DNA of 64,000 nucleotides from Archegozetes longisetosus (Eukaryota; Arthropoda; Arachnida; Sarcoptiformes; Trhypochthoniidae): positions 2,852,001 through 2,916,000 of the forward strand of contig JAEMBT020000001.1 of the NCBI GenBank assembly GCA_018873245.2, read 5' to 3'. The translations under genes and the position numbers were made by a program. Below, piece by piece: positions 1-12,300 of the stretch (the stretch's first letter is position 1; each line of letters begins with the position of its first letter). The notes beneath the pieces are model-generated. The model was not told the origin of the DNA, did not search any database, and was given only the letters and a program-made list of their open reading frames with translations.

Positions 1-59
1 TATAGAAACTGGAAAGACTTTGACTGGAATTGCTGCTAAACAAATCGTCAATGGATAAA
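1..59 (+). CDS. Possible 3' end of an upstream coding exon
   Basis: Read from base 2 the sequence is open for 18 codons (IETGKTLTGIAAKQIVNG) and then meets TAA at 56-58. AATAAA-type signals follow at about 110 and 139, which would suit the 3' UTR of a gene that starts left of the window. The residue mix looks protein-like but the piece is too short to place in a family. It could equally be chance open frame. Confidence 0.25.
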
Positions 60-910
60 CAAGATAATCTATAAACACATTCCAACTTTCAATACTGTCA
101 ATACTATTTGAATAAATATTTTAAAGCAATAGATTTGAATAAATATTTTAGAGCAAATAGATATGTTGTGTAAGTTGAAACTGTTATCACAACGTGCGAA
201 GCAATGTAATAAATGATAAGGTAGTGAAAAGGTTCAAACTGAGCTGTAGTAGCTTACAATAGATATGTTTTGATAGCCATTTCAATTCATAATAGTCATA
301 AGTTTATTTTGAACAATATCTCAACTTTCAGTTAGACGTTTGTTAAAAGTTATGTTTAGTAAGAATAAGTGGTGTTCAAAATACAAAAATTGATTTGAAG
401 ATGAAAATAACATGGAAGCAAAGAATATCAAATTGAAATAGTATCGAAATAATGAATATAAAAATTAGAATATTTCACTATCTATTGGTAACGACATAAG
501 TTTGATAAGCAGTTGAATAAATCAAAAATGTTTATTATCCACTATTATTACTGTTAATATGAGATAAGATTCAATTTGAAACAATTATTAATATTAGTGC
601 TGCTGAGAGTGATTAGCAAACATAAAATAGTCTTGTTAATAATGGTTTTAATGGTTTTAATGGTTTCATATTAGAAATCATTTGTGTTAAGTAGAAGACA
701 AAGTTAGCTATATTCAACCATAACTCAAATATATTATCATCTAATTTATGACTAACCAGAATTAGATAATAACTACCACATCTATTGTTTGGTAACCATA
801 ATTTTCATTCGCATGTTATACTATTCATCAAAACTCTATTGCAAATGAGCACAACTCTCAAACAAAGTCTGGATTAAAGTTTGGATTAAAGTTTGGATTA
901 AATTAATAAA
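60..910. other. Non-coding AT-rich stretch
   Basis: No convincing exon on either strand. It holds two AATAAA-like signals near 110-140 and two short tandem runs: TTTAATGG repeats around 642-666 and a 15-bp unit (GGATTAAAGTTT core) repeated three times around 870-902, just before the start codon of the next gene. Confidence 0.5.
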
Positions 911-1772
911 ATGGATAAAAAGGAATCTCCTATCAAATGTAAAATTGATTAGTTTTCAACTTTTGCTTCTTTAACAGCTTTCCTGACGAATACCATGTTT
1001 TTTACAGTTTTAATTTCATCTGCAATTAAGAGCCAATCAACTTCTTCACTAATGAGCCCAATGGTTAGAACGCCGCCAGTTGTGACAGATTTATTCAAAT
1101 CTAAGACGCTTCAATCGATCACACCTCAATCCATGTCAAGTGAATCAGTACTCACTAAACCTGTTAGCCCTTTAACCTTATGCTTCGGCGGTCGAACCAT
1201 TGCAGACACAGACACACAAACAGAAACAGTGGTTAAGTGCGAAATGCAATCTCAAACAGATTTGTCAGTCAGTAATCAAGAAACTCAAACAGAAGATTAT
1301 AAAAATGATCTGCATGTCTGTCCATTACCTCAAATTAAAGATTTAGCTGAAAAATCGACTCAAACTTTAGAGATGAGTGAAAGTGATTCAGATATTGAAC
1401 CAAAGCTGACTATTCAGTTGAATAATAGCGATCAAAGTTTGGTTAAGTTGAATAATAGCGATCAAAGTTTAGTTAAGTTATGTGAAAATAGTTCTCAAAC
1501 TGAAATGACAAATTCGACACTCAGTCAGGTTTGTGTTATTAAGATTCGATAAATATATTTCAATACATAATCTTTTGTTTCAGTCAATCAAAATTAAAGA
1601 GAGTATAATAGAAGAAATTAATGCATTAGAAGAAATTCAGAATCAAATGAATTACGCAGAGAGTATCGACAAAATCACTACTGAGAATCAGGTTAATGCA
1701 AATATGATCAATCGCGCAGAGAACAATCAAAACGTTAACAAGATTAGGAGGAGTTGTTGTTATATTTTATAG
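911..1772 (+). CDS. Three-exon gene: protein with five LC8-type TQT motifs and a CaaX end
   Basis: Proposed exons are 911-938, 1008-1528 and 1584-1772 (introns of 69 and 55 bp), giving 245 residues. The 1529/1584 junction is in phase 0 with a clear TTTGTTTCAG acceptor; the first junction (phase 1) has a weak donor (AAT|GTAAAA) and a good TTTTTTACAG acceptor. An alternative acceptor at 977 is in the same phase and adds 10 residues. Visible motifs are TQT at 79-81, SQT at 91-93, TQT at 102-104, TQT at 127-129 and SQT at 172-174, which resemble the core of dynein light chain LC8 binding sites. A 10-residue unit (LNNSDQSLVK) is directly duplicated, and an acidic SESDSD run precedes it. The end is RRSCCYIL: basic residues then a CaaX-type C-Y-I-L, where a final Leu would favour geranylgeranylation. 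LC8 binding and lipidation are inferences from motifs. The family is unrecognised. If exon 1 is wrong, translation could start at ATG 995. Confidence 0.6.
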
Positions 1773-4566
1773 CTCGATTAAGTTTATGTTTTGTAGTTTG
1801 GTTATGGTATGGAAAATGGGTTCTGTTGAGTCGAGCACCGATACTTAACTATACATAACTATACATAACTATACATAACTATACATAACTATGCATATCT
1901 GTAGATATCTATGCATATCTATACATTACTATTCTGAACCATTCCCAACTATTCCCAACTATTGTCAACTACACATAACTATATCTAACTATACATTACC
2001 ACATATTACTATACACTACTAAATTTACTATAAAAATTAGTTAATTGATTATTGTTATGAGATTGTAGCCTTTAATTGATGCATGTCCTTCCACAATATG
2101 ATTTCACATTACCATAGCACAAACTATTAAATGACAAACATTCTCCTTAAGTTATATACTTTTTAATAAACTTGAGATAATTATTTCTTAATTAAATCTA
2201 TTGATTTTTAGTTAAAGCTAATATTGAAAATATATTGTGTTTTCATTAATGAGTATTAATACACGTGAAGGTAATATAATAGTTAATACATTGTTCAATT
2301 ATAGCTTAGAGCTTGTGCTATTAGCTTATCGATTTTGCTCTTAATTAACGTTCAGATTTCTAATCTAAACACTCATTTTTTGACAACTCTTACCTATGAG
2401 AACATTATCTTTAATCAGATAGTTCTATGTTTTAGTGGTTTAGTAATGTTAGTATCGATTTTCTAGAAATCAGTTAAACGTAGATCAATTTTGTGTAAAT
2501 AAGATAAAAGCATCGTAATAAATGGTTCATTTCAAATTTGGTTATGAAATAAGCTTTGTTTACATATGTAAAGTGTGTGACACGTTTTTGATTTTGATTG
2601 AATATGTGACACTGTGGCACAAACTCAGATACAGCTAGTGTATCGTATGGGATCCAAGTCATCAATATCTTCTCAAATCGTCAACGATTTATCGTTATTA
2701 GTACTCTTTTTATAGTTCAATACTATTTTTACTAGTATTGGTACTGTAATTGTATTTCAATTAGTAAATTTGCTGGTAATGTAACTGTACTGAAGTTTAG
2801 CTTCAGCTTTAGCTTCAACGTCTTAACAGCATTGAAGGATTAATAAAACATTTGGATTTTATATGCAAAATAAACTAAACATTTCAAAAGGCATAAAGTG
2901 ACTCATTTGATGTGACATTGTAACTCAATACAATATAATCAAACTTAATGCAAAAGTTGTGATCTATGCGGTATTGGAATAAAACTTGCCTAATGCAGTA
3001 CTATTCACAAGTCAATACAGTATTTAGCACAAATCACCAAAACAAGCATTCAAAGCCCTAATATTGATTGTAAATTGAACTCAAAAACCAAATTCGTGTT
3101 CAACACGTTTAGACCTTGAAGATGGTGAACAAGATTGTCCGAATTACGAAGCTTATCGATTGAGTGACACAAGCATTTTATAAAAAACCAATTGATAATC
3201 TTAGAGATTTATCATTCAATCGAAGTATGATTGAAGAGTCATGTTTTGAAATATTGAAAATCAAAGTAAAATATGATCGTATAGATAGAGAGTATTGAAT
3301 CGGACAAAGAATAGTGTGAAGAATGTGATACTATATAAGAATATGAAATATATACTTAAAAACTGCATAGTATTGAGAAGAGATGTAAATTGAATACTAA
3401 TATCATAATTGAAACTAAAATGACCAAACTAAAATGAATGCATATGACATAAGATAGTAATTTATCTATACATCATTTGTTCAGTTTCATTTTGAACATT
3501 TATTTTAGAGAATAGCACTTATACTTCAATTCATGTAACTTATAATTTTCTGGTTCCATATTCTTAATCACTGGTATCTGAAAACTATGAGATCACTCAT
3601 TTTTGACTAATCACTCTAACGTTTTCAGATGTTTTCAAGACTCAGTCATAGTCTATTAGTAGTCAATTATTATTCATTGAATAAATTAGTATTTTATTTG
3701 TTATAACAAAAGGAATTAATACTATCTTTAAATGATGACGCACTCAGTCTTGAGAAATCTGATGGTAAGTATGAGGTGAAGTGAGTTAAGATAGTGTAAA
3801 ATGAGGTGTTGAAGGAAGTGTTAAAAAAGTATTGCAAAAGTGTCGAAAAAAATAATATAATAAGTAAAAAATTTAGAAGTTTGCTAAACTTTTAGCAATA
3901 CATATCTATAGATGTTAAATTGAAAATGAAATTAATCAATTTATGATGTTACTTTTACAATTACAACATATCTAAAATATAGTTTTTATTTCACAATAAC
4001 TTAACTAATTATTGTCTAACTCATCTGCCCAATACTGCTTTAACTGATTGACACAGATTGTTAAGAAATTAGACTTTACAAATGAAAAAACAAATGTAAG
4101 CAACATAGAGAATAGTGAACTACTATTGAGAAACATTAAATTATAAGTTAGAAGTATTATTCAAATTGAACGATCAATGGAAGAAAGATTTAATCAATTA
4201 TAAATTAAGTTATTGCATTGTCATTCAAAGTGACGTGTGATGGGTTTTTTTGCTCAAACCTGTATTTAACTGACAGCTATAATTAGCTCTAAATATTGAC
4301 AACTTTTCTCCTTGCCTAACTTTGCTCAATAAATATAAATTCTAACTTTTGTTTTCATTACTCATATTTTGTGTATTTCTTCAAACCTGAACACTTCTGA
4401 AAGGTTGTGAAAACTACTGAGAGCTTGTGAAGACATCTTCAGATTGGTGAAGACTGAAACAGATAGGAGAACAATAACTGAAGTTAACATTGAAAGCTAA
4501 ACTAAAATAAACAATAGTGAACTAATCCTAATAAACTAGAATAGTTATAGTGTTTACGTAAAACTA
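1773..4566. other. Intergenic stretch, 2.8 kb
   Basis: No exon with both coding character and splice signals was found. It opens with a degenerate 10-bp tandem array (described separately). The rest is AT-rich single-copy-looking DNA. The final few hundred bases before 4567 should contain the promoter and 5' UTR of the fatty acyl-CoA reductase gene, but no TATA or initiator stands out. Confidence 0.5.
1847..1990. repeat. Degenerate 10-bp minisatellite (AACTATACAT)
   Basis: Four near-perfect copies of AACTATACAT are followed by progressively diverged units (CTATGCATAT, CTATTCCCAA, CTACACATAA) to about 1990. The decay from one end to the other suggests recent amplification at the left side. 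Confidence 0.8.
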
Positions 4567-7514
4567 ATGGATTGTTATCCAACTGTGAGATCTTTCTTCA
4601 ATAATAAATCTGTTTTGATTACAGGTGCCACTGGGCTTGTAGGCAAAGTAAGTCATATGTTAACTATTTTAAATGGCTTTTCAATAACTGTAATAATAAA
4701 CTTTTCCATTTGTTTAGTGTCTTCTTTAAAACTATTTAACTGTATGTTAGGTTTTACTGTATCTGTTTATGCATAAAAGTTTGATTAAAAGTTGAATTAA
4801 AAGTTTGATTTATTTGAAAGCTATGCTTGATTTATATTAAAATATTGAATTACTCTTAATTACAGTTAATAGTATTCAAATTACTCAAATCATGCGATGT
4901 CAGTAAGATTTATGTTCTCATTCGCTCCAAAGCCAACGAATCAATTCAGGAAAGAATAGACAAATTCAAAGCCCAACAATTGTTTGAATATCTTCCTGAC
5001 AACAAACTTTTATCAAAAATTCAAGCCGTCGAGGGAGATATTGGTTTAGAGAATTTAGGCATAAATCAGAAAGACTTGAAGCAGATCATAAGCAATGTAT
5101 CGATTGTCTATCACTCTGCAGCTACCATCAAATTTTACGCACCTCTCGAGTAAATATAAGAAATATTCAATAGAGTTATTAAATTCAGAAGTGTATTAAC
5201 TAAATTGTTTTCTCAAGGGAATCTATCAGACTTAACGTAAGCGCCACTCAATCAGTGATAAAACTATGTAAGAATCTAAACTATTTGGAAGCTTTTATAC
5301 ACATATCAACTGCTTTTTGTAATCCTCATCAATCAATATGCGATGAAAAGATTTATGAGTGTCATGTCAACCCAAAAGATGCAATTCAACTTGTCAAGTA
5401 TAAGATCTTCTTCTTCTTCTTCTTCTTCTTCTTCTTCTTCTTCTTCTTCTTCTTCTTCTTCTTCTTCTTCATCCTTGTCTTGATCTACATTTTATCATTG
5501 TTTCATTTCAGACTATTAGATAGTGAAAAAATCAAACTGATCACTAAATCATACATTGGTGAATTCCCAAACACTTATACCTTTAGCAAAAACTTGGCAG
5601 AAAATCTAATAAAAGAAGAATGTATTTCTATGCCAACTGCTATTCTTCGACCATCTATAGTAAGCCCAACTTTGTGTGATCCAGTGGAAGGTTGGATTGA
5701 TTCACTAAATGGACTAAGTGGAGGAGCATTACTAGCAGCAGTTGGTTTAGTCCGTACTGGAAGAATAAGACTTGATATCAAAGCAGATTTGATTCCAGTT
5801 GATATTCTTGCAAATATAAGTATTGTGGCTGCGTATGCGACTGCAGTTCATTTGTAAGTTTTATTCTTCAACTCTGTCGATGCATTGATTAAACTATTTT
5901 TTGTCAAATTATCTTCTCATTAAACTATTTTGCCATCAAATTATCATTGATTAAACCATGAATTGATAAAATTACCTTTTCAGCAACAAGCAAATCAAAG
6001 TTTACAACTCGAATTCATGCAATTTGAGTGATCTTACAAACCAGAAACTGCAACAATTTAGTTATGAAATAGTTCTGGAATATCCATTTCCAAAGGTATT
6101 TCTTTTATTATTCATTCGTTTGAATGACTTCACATTTTCCTTAAACTCCATAATGAGCTCTAATCATATGAAAAATAGACCAGAAGAATGTGATAAATGT
6201 TTTCCTCTTTCATAAAAGCTCTTTTGTCTAGAAGTTTAGGATTTATGGTTTGGATGTTAAGGTTGAGTACTGAACAAGAGGACCATCTGTTATAATAACA
6301 TTATTGATAATCTAAAGCAACATTCACTTCAGTATAACTTTTAGTTATCTCATTCATTACACTAATCATTTGTTGTGCACATTTTCATATGAATCAATTT
6401 CTATTTATTTCTCACATATACTATCTCTCAGTAACAATTACAGACTTCATAACTATATTTAATCATTAAGTTCCCTATAAGTTGACCTCAAATTCACCTT
6501 AAACCGAGTCTTAGGGAAAGTTTAAAGAAAGTAATCTTAACAAGTAATAGAAATGTAGGCAATGATAAATGGGAGTGAATGTACTGAAAGATTGTTTATT
6601 TAATTAGGCAGTACGTCCTCCAGCACCACCACAAAGTCAATGGGATCATCATCCATTCATCTACTATCCAACCAGATTTTTCTCTGAAATCTGCTTCGGG
6701 TATCTATGCGATATTGTTCTGCTTCTTCTTGGCCATAAAAGAATGTAATTACTATAAATTATTTTCTTATATTTTATATTAATTTAGTTCTTCTATTGTT
6801 CTATTCTTTTATTTTTCAATTGTTGAAGAGTGATCCGATATATTCGTCGAGTACACAGAGTTTTGCAAACAATTGAGTATTTTTCAGGAATGGCTTTATC
6901 ATATAAAAATGACAATCTATTAAAGTTAGAAACTATGTTGAATAAAGAAGAGAAAAGTATTTTTAATCTTGATATAAGAGGTATAGATTGGCGCAAATAT
7001 AGTAAAAATATGTACCTTGGAGGTCGCAAGTATTTACTTAAAGAAAAACATATTAATCCTACTAAAGATCGCTTAAGAATGAGATTGTAAGTCGCACTCA
7101 AATCTGGTACTAAGTATACACACAGTGATCTCTTTTTATAGTGAACACTTTGCTAAAAGTCGGTTGATTATAACAGATGCTCACTATATAGGGTATAGTA
7201 TACAGAATCTGGGTATAGGGTATAGTATACAGAATCTGGGTATAGGGTATAGTATACAGAATCTGGAAACTAAATCATTTCTCAAAAGTGTTCATTATAT
7301 CTGAGAGACTATTGAGTTATAGCTATAGTTATAATTGTGTTATCTAACTAGAATCAAAATTGGATATGGCTTGGTTCAATCAGTTTCATTTGGTTTGGTT
7401 TGCTATATTTTCATCAATTTAACATCTAATTTAACGCCAGTTGGATATGCAATTCCTTCATCTTTAGCTCTGATCTTATCGATTGTGTATTTCTTAAGTT
7501 TTGCATTCTATTAA
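4567..7514 (+). CDS. FAR: Fatty acyl-CoA reductase (alcohol-forming)
   Basis: Eight coding exons: 4567-4647, 4866-5149, 5218-5397, 5512-5853, 5984-6095, 6608-6744, 6829-7086, 7352-7514. All junctions are GT-AG and keep one frame, giving 518 residues, the usual size for this family. The enzyme reduces long-chain acyl-CoA to fatty alcohol with NADPH (known for the family), serving wax and ether-lipid synthesis, normally on ER or peroxisome membranes. Seen here: Rossmann nucleotide motif TGATGLVG at residues 19-26, the HSAATIKF segment typical of the NAD-binding-4 domain, catalytic YxxxK at Tyr204-Lys208 (YTFSK), the LLLLGHKR helix that leads into the FAR C-terminal (sterile-like) domain, and a hydrophobic C-terminus that could be one or two membrane helices. 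The third intron is a multiple of three, stop-free and carries (TTC)21. Arthropods usually have many FAR paralogues, so the exact substrate cannot be assigned. Confidence 0.95.
5408..5470. repeat. (TTC)21 microsatellite inside FAR intron 3
   Basis: Uninterrupted 63-bp run of TTC starting 10 bp after the donor and ending about 40 bp before the acceptor. It makes up over half of the 114-bp intron. In the reading frame of the flanking exons it would encode 21 phenylalanines. Confidence 0.95.
7188..7266. repeat. 27-bp tandem repeat in FAR intron 7
   Basis: Three consecutive, nearly identical copies of a unit built on GGGTATAGTATACAGAATCT, lying inside the last intron of the FAR gene. Near-identity points to recent amplification. 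Confidence 0.85.
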
Positions 7515-9300
7515 TGATTAAACGAAGCGGGAATATATTGATATTAATTGAAGTATTTTTATACTGACTTAACAGGGAATTAAATGGTTTCTTTATAATC
7601 TATATGGTGTTAAAAGCATTGATTACATATGAGTCACTAATTGCATTCAATTATAAACTTGTCTTTTATATCATTTCTCATAAATACTTGAAAACTAATT
7701 GAAGTATTTTTATAATCTAATATCGATTAAATTTATATAATAAAAAATTTTAATATTATGAAGTAATGATAAAGCGTCACATATGTTTAATGTTATTCAT
7801 AAATCTATTGCTTATGTGAAACGCCTTCATTAAATGACATTAAATAACATTACTACGAATAAGCCATCACCGATAATTGGTCTAATAGCTAAAAACATCA
7901 AACAATATCTATAATTGTTTGCAAAATTTATGTTTAACTCATGAGAATGATTTTAATGAAGATGCGCAACTGTAAATAGTACTGATGCTCTTCTCACTAT
8001 GAGTAGTAGTGATTAAGAAAAAAATGCCATTCATTTATTTGTAGTACTAGTTGTGAAAGTAATCAACTATCACTTGAGAGCACTATTGAACAAGTGCTTC
8101 AATCAAATTTATGTTATATTATATTAAACTTATATTTGTTTTACCTTTTTTAATGTTTACTTATTCTTCACTTTATTAATCAAATGGTATTTTATAGAGA
8201 AAAAGAACTCTAATTTTATAGCAGTAAAAGGTTTAAGAGTTAGATAACTTTCATATTGTGAGTGGTGCTCACACCCGATACTTAGACTCGCGCTCGGAAC
8301 TCGGGCTGAGATTGACAAAAAACTTTCAAGATCGGACTGAAACTCGCACTCGGGGTGGGGGCGTTTAGCACGGTGAATTTTATTGAATAATTGAGCTATA
8401 ATTGTCCTGAGCGAGCATGTTCCTTACACGCTAAAAGTTACAGCTATAATAATCCTTCGAAATTATTTATTCAAGTTATAATTTATGTAGATCTATGTTT
8501 AAATCTCTAGAATCTCAATGATATTAATGTTTTTTTAAATATCAACACTTGTTTGAATTTCAAAATTTTCGATTAAATAAAATTGTTCAGATTCAGCGAT
8601 CGCGCTCAGGCTCGAGCTGAGTGCGACTGCATACGATTAACAAAAAAAAGTAAAGCACTTATAGCTTATTATTAGTAAAACAGTATTTGATTGCTTATCA
8701 ACAGATAAGAAAATTCTCTTGTAAATATGGTACGTGTTTCGTTCAAATAATTATTAATTATAAAGTCAACTAATACTATACTATTTATAGATTCTATACT
8801 AGTAACTGTACTAAGAGATTATGATCTAAATCAGATACAAGTTTTAGTTATACATAACGTTTTAGCTAAAACATGTTTCAAACTAAAGATAAATAAAAAT
8901 AACTGTAAATAAACTATAGTAATATTTTGTTAAGTGATCAGCTGTTGAAACCATTGAGAGAAAGAAAGAGAGAATGATCCTTTTAAATATAACACTATAG
9001 TAGTGTCGCTACAATCAAAAGAACTACACAGCTCTGCTCAACTGCATTGAGCTGTGTTTTGAACCCTAGATGTATACTCTCGTGCGCAATAATATACTCT
9101 GACTTCAGTTGGTTTGAGTCTCTTCTAGTGGAGCAGTCATTATTGTATCTATTACACCTTCAATTTATAGCTAACTTTCAATTTTGATACCAACATTCAT
9201 TTATGAATGTTTTACATAGTTTTGTATAAATAATAATTAATTGGTATTAAAATTCATTTATTAAGATGTGTGAGTGTTTTAGTGGGTATTTATCCATATA
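7515..9300. other. Intergenic stretch between FAR and short Dscam
   Basis: The left part holds an AATAAA near 7738, a good candidate polyadenylation signal for FAR. The middle contains two GC-rich patches (about 8266-8385 and 8590-8632) with related CTCG-rich words, discussed in the findings. The right part should contain the promoter and 5' UTR of the short Dscam. No further exon is seen. Confidence 0.5.
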
Positions 9301-12300
9301 ATGTGCCACTTATTTCACTTTTTATTACTATTTATTTCAATTAATTTACATTTCGCATTTTCGCGTCAAGGTTTGTACTCATTTTACAATCTATTATACA
9401 TTTGATTTCATTTCAACTTAGATTCAGTCAATAGTGTAAAACGTTAGCCGAATATATAATTAGTCTAAAAATGACTGAAAACCACTTTTTCTCAAATGAA
9501 ATCCAGTAATTAAGTAGAGAATGAGTAGTAATTAGATCTAATTCTTCAATCCGTGCGATTCTGAGCATTTACAAACAAAACAGAATATTCTAACAACGAT
9601 TACTATTTTCAGGAAATGCTCCCAAATTAAAACCATTTGCATTTGACAAAAATGTAATATCAGGTCAAAGAGCACGAGTATTTTGTCAATTACTAGAAGG
9701 GTCAACGCCACTATCATTCGGTTGGTCAAAAGATGGGCATCAGCTAAAATCAGATTCAGAGGGAGTGGTGATCGAGGATCACTTGGATTACTCATCCTTA
9801 CTTATCGATCGAGTCTCTGGAAAGAGTTCTGGCAATTACTCCTGTTTTGTTTCCAATAGCTATGGAAGTGATACCTACAGTAATGTTTTGATTGTACAAG
9901 GTACTTTTTTGTTGATTATGTTAGATTTTCTTAGCTTTATCTTACCTTCTCTTAGCTTTTTCTCACCTTTTTCTTACCTTTTCTTACCTTTACTTTCTGT
10001 TAATTATATTAATATCTTCTCTATTTGTCACGTCAATAGCACTATTTGCAAAATCGCTATATTTAGACTTTATTAAATCTATGCTATTATACACTAATGC
10101 ATACTTGCATTATGTACTTTAAATCTAAAGGTTTCTCTCGTATTTTACGATTATGGATTTTCGAATTACCTTATATTTAATGCTATACTTTAAGTGCTAA
10201 TATTGCTTTTAGCGTTTAGTTGAATTGAGTTGAGTTTAGTTTTGTTTTGTTTTGTGATCTATTGAACAGCTTTGCTATTATAATAACAAACAGGTTGTAC
10301 ATCTATAATCAAAATATTCCCTAATTTCATCAAAACGGGTTCCAAATCCCAAATGATTAACCATATTTGGTAGAGATAAACAGCTGTAGTGATAAAGAAA
10401 GAATTGAGCATTTGTTTGGCTGTTTAAAAGTCTGGTCAGCGGATATGAAGGCATTCTTTCATACTCTATAAAGAAATAGACCGATTCCATACTTAGCACC
10501 TGCTTTTCCAACAACACGTACTCAACACACGACATTTGCAATATTTTAGTCAAGTAACATTTTCCTAAATACAAAGATATCCCAGTTTTTACTCGTGTGG
10601 CAGATGTGCGTCTGTGCCAACGTTATGTGCCAGCAGTCTTTCACTTTGCTTTCCCATGAGAAGAGTCAGAGGGGCATGCAATGAGAGAGAATAGCAGACA
10701 AGTTACTACCAGATTCAAATTTCGTCTTTCAGAGAGATAGAAGGAGAGAGAAAGAGAGAACGACTGAGAGAGAAAGGGAGAGAACTACCGAGAGAGAAAG
10801 GGAGAGAATCACCAACATAGATTCGTCTCGAGCCACACTAAGATAGCCATTAAACTTGTCCTATTAGTCGCGTTCTCTTAATTGACTTCTCTTGATTTAA
10901 CTTAAAAGCAGTTCTATAGCTTTAGGCAGTGTTGGAGTGTAGTAATGTAAAAAGCGAAGTTTTTCAATGGATCACTTAATGATTCATTTCCTCGCAAACA
11001 ATAGTAGATTTGCATTGTGTGTTTCTCATCTATTAGACTGTCATATAAATAACTCATACCTCATACTCATAATCAATGCACGTCTAAAGTGTTGAACATT
11101 TTAGAAAAGAAGTTATTTTGGAATACTGCCCAAAATCTAAATTATTATACATTAAGCTAACTCTGAGAGACACCCAAAGACTCCCAATGAGACTTATGAC
11201 TCATATAGAATAGTGTTAAACAATCATTTTATTACTTATATATCACCATTGTATTGCTCTATCGTGTTATGTATGCATTAACAAAAATCAATTTTCTACT
11301 TCGCCATAACCTCTCTCTCTCTCTCTCCTATTCATACTTATAGATTTTTTGGTCTTATATCTACATTAACACACCTCTATATAGCTAAGTCACGTTAGAA
11401 CTAATTACTTGTCTCAACATTCATTCCATAGACTTGATCTTATATAGACAGTCTCGATATAACTTGCTCTCATTATAAACTATTGTTTAGTCTCTTCAGC
11501 TTTGTCATTTCTCTCTTTTATTCTACTTTATAGAGCCTCCAGTGTTTGAGAAGGAGCCCCAGAATGTGTCAGTTGGTATGAGTCGATCGATATTATTAAC
11601 ATGTAAGGCTAATGGCTTTCCAAAACCAATAATAGTTTGGAATAAAATCAATTATAATAAAGGCTTAGGTATGGAGTAGATGCTGAAAAGTTAGGTGATT
11701 TACATATATATTTTCTTATTTTTTTATATAGATAGTCATCCTAATAAAAAGTTCATTGGATCTGGTGAAACTTTACGTCTCCCTTCTGTTACCACTGATG
11801 ATGCCGGCATTTATGAATGTCTTGCTGAAAATCCTATTAATAACTTAGCTGTTAATAAACTTTTCACTATTACAGTCAATGGTAAACAACTTAGTTTTTA
11901 ACTGACATTATTTATAAAAAGATATTTCTTATGACATATAAGTTAGTTGTTAAGGAATATAAATAAACGAATATGAGAGTTAGGAGAGTTATATCGATGT
12001 AAAGTTATATTGATGTAAACTAATATCAAAATTATCTTCATACACAGTGCCTGCCTACTTTGAGGTTAAGTCTAGTCACATCGAAGTCAAACGTAGTCAC
12101 ACTGCTAAATTGGTTTGCGAAGCATTTGGCGCTAAGCCAATTACCATTACATGGTTCAAACACCAATCTGATCCTAATCTCCCTCCTCTTCCTTTGGAAT
12201 CTTCTCTCAACTCCTTCTCACGCTACACTACTTTCGAGAAGAATTTTGATGACTTTATCGCCAATAAAACTGTTTTCGAACTTCATATCAATTCAGTCGA

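Noticed and set aside
6793..7101. 102-residue minus-strand frame
   Set aside because: Antisense shadow of FAR exon 7.
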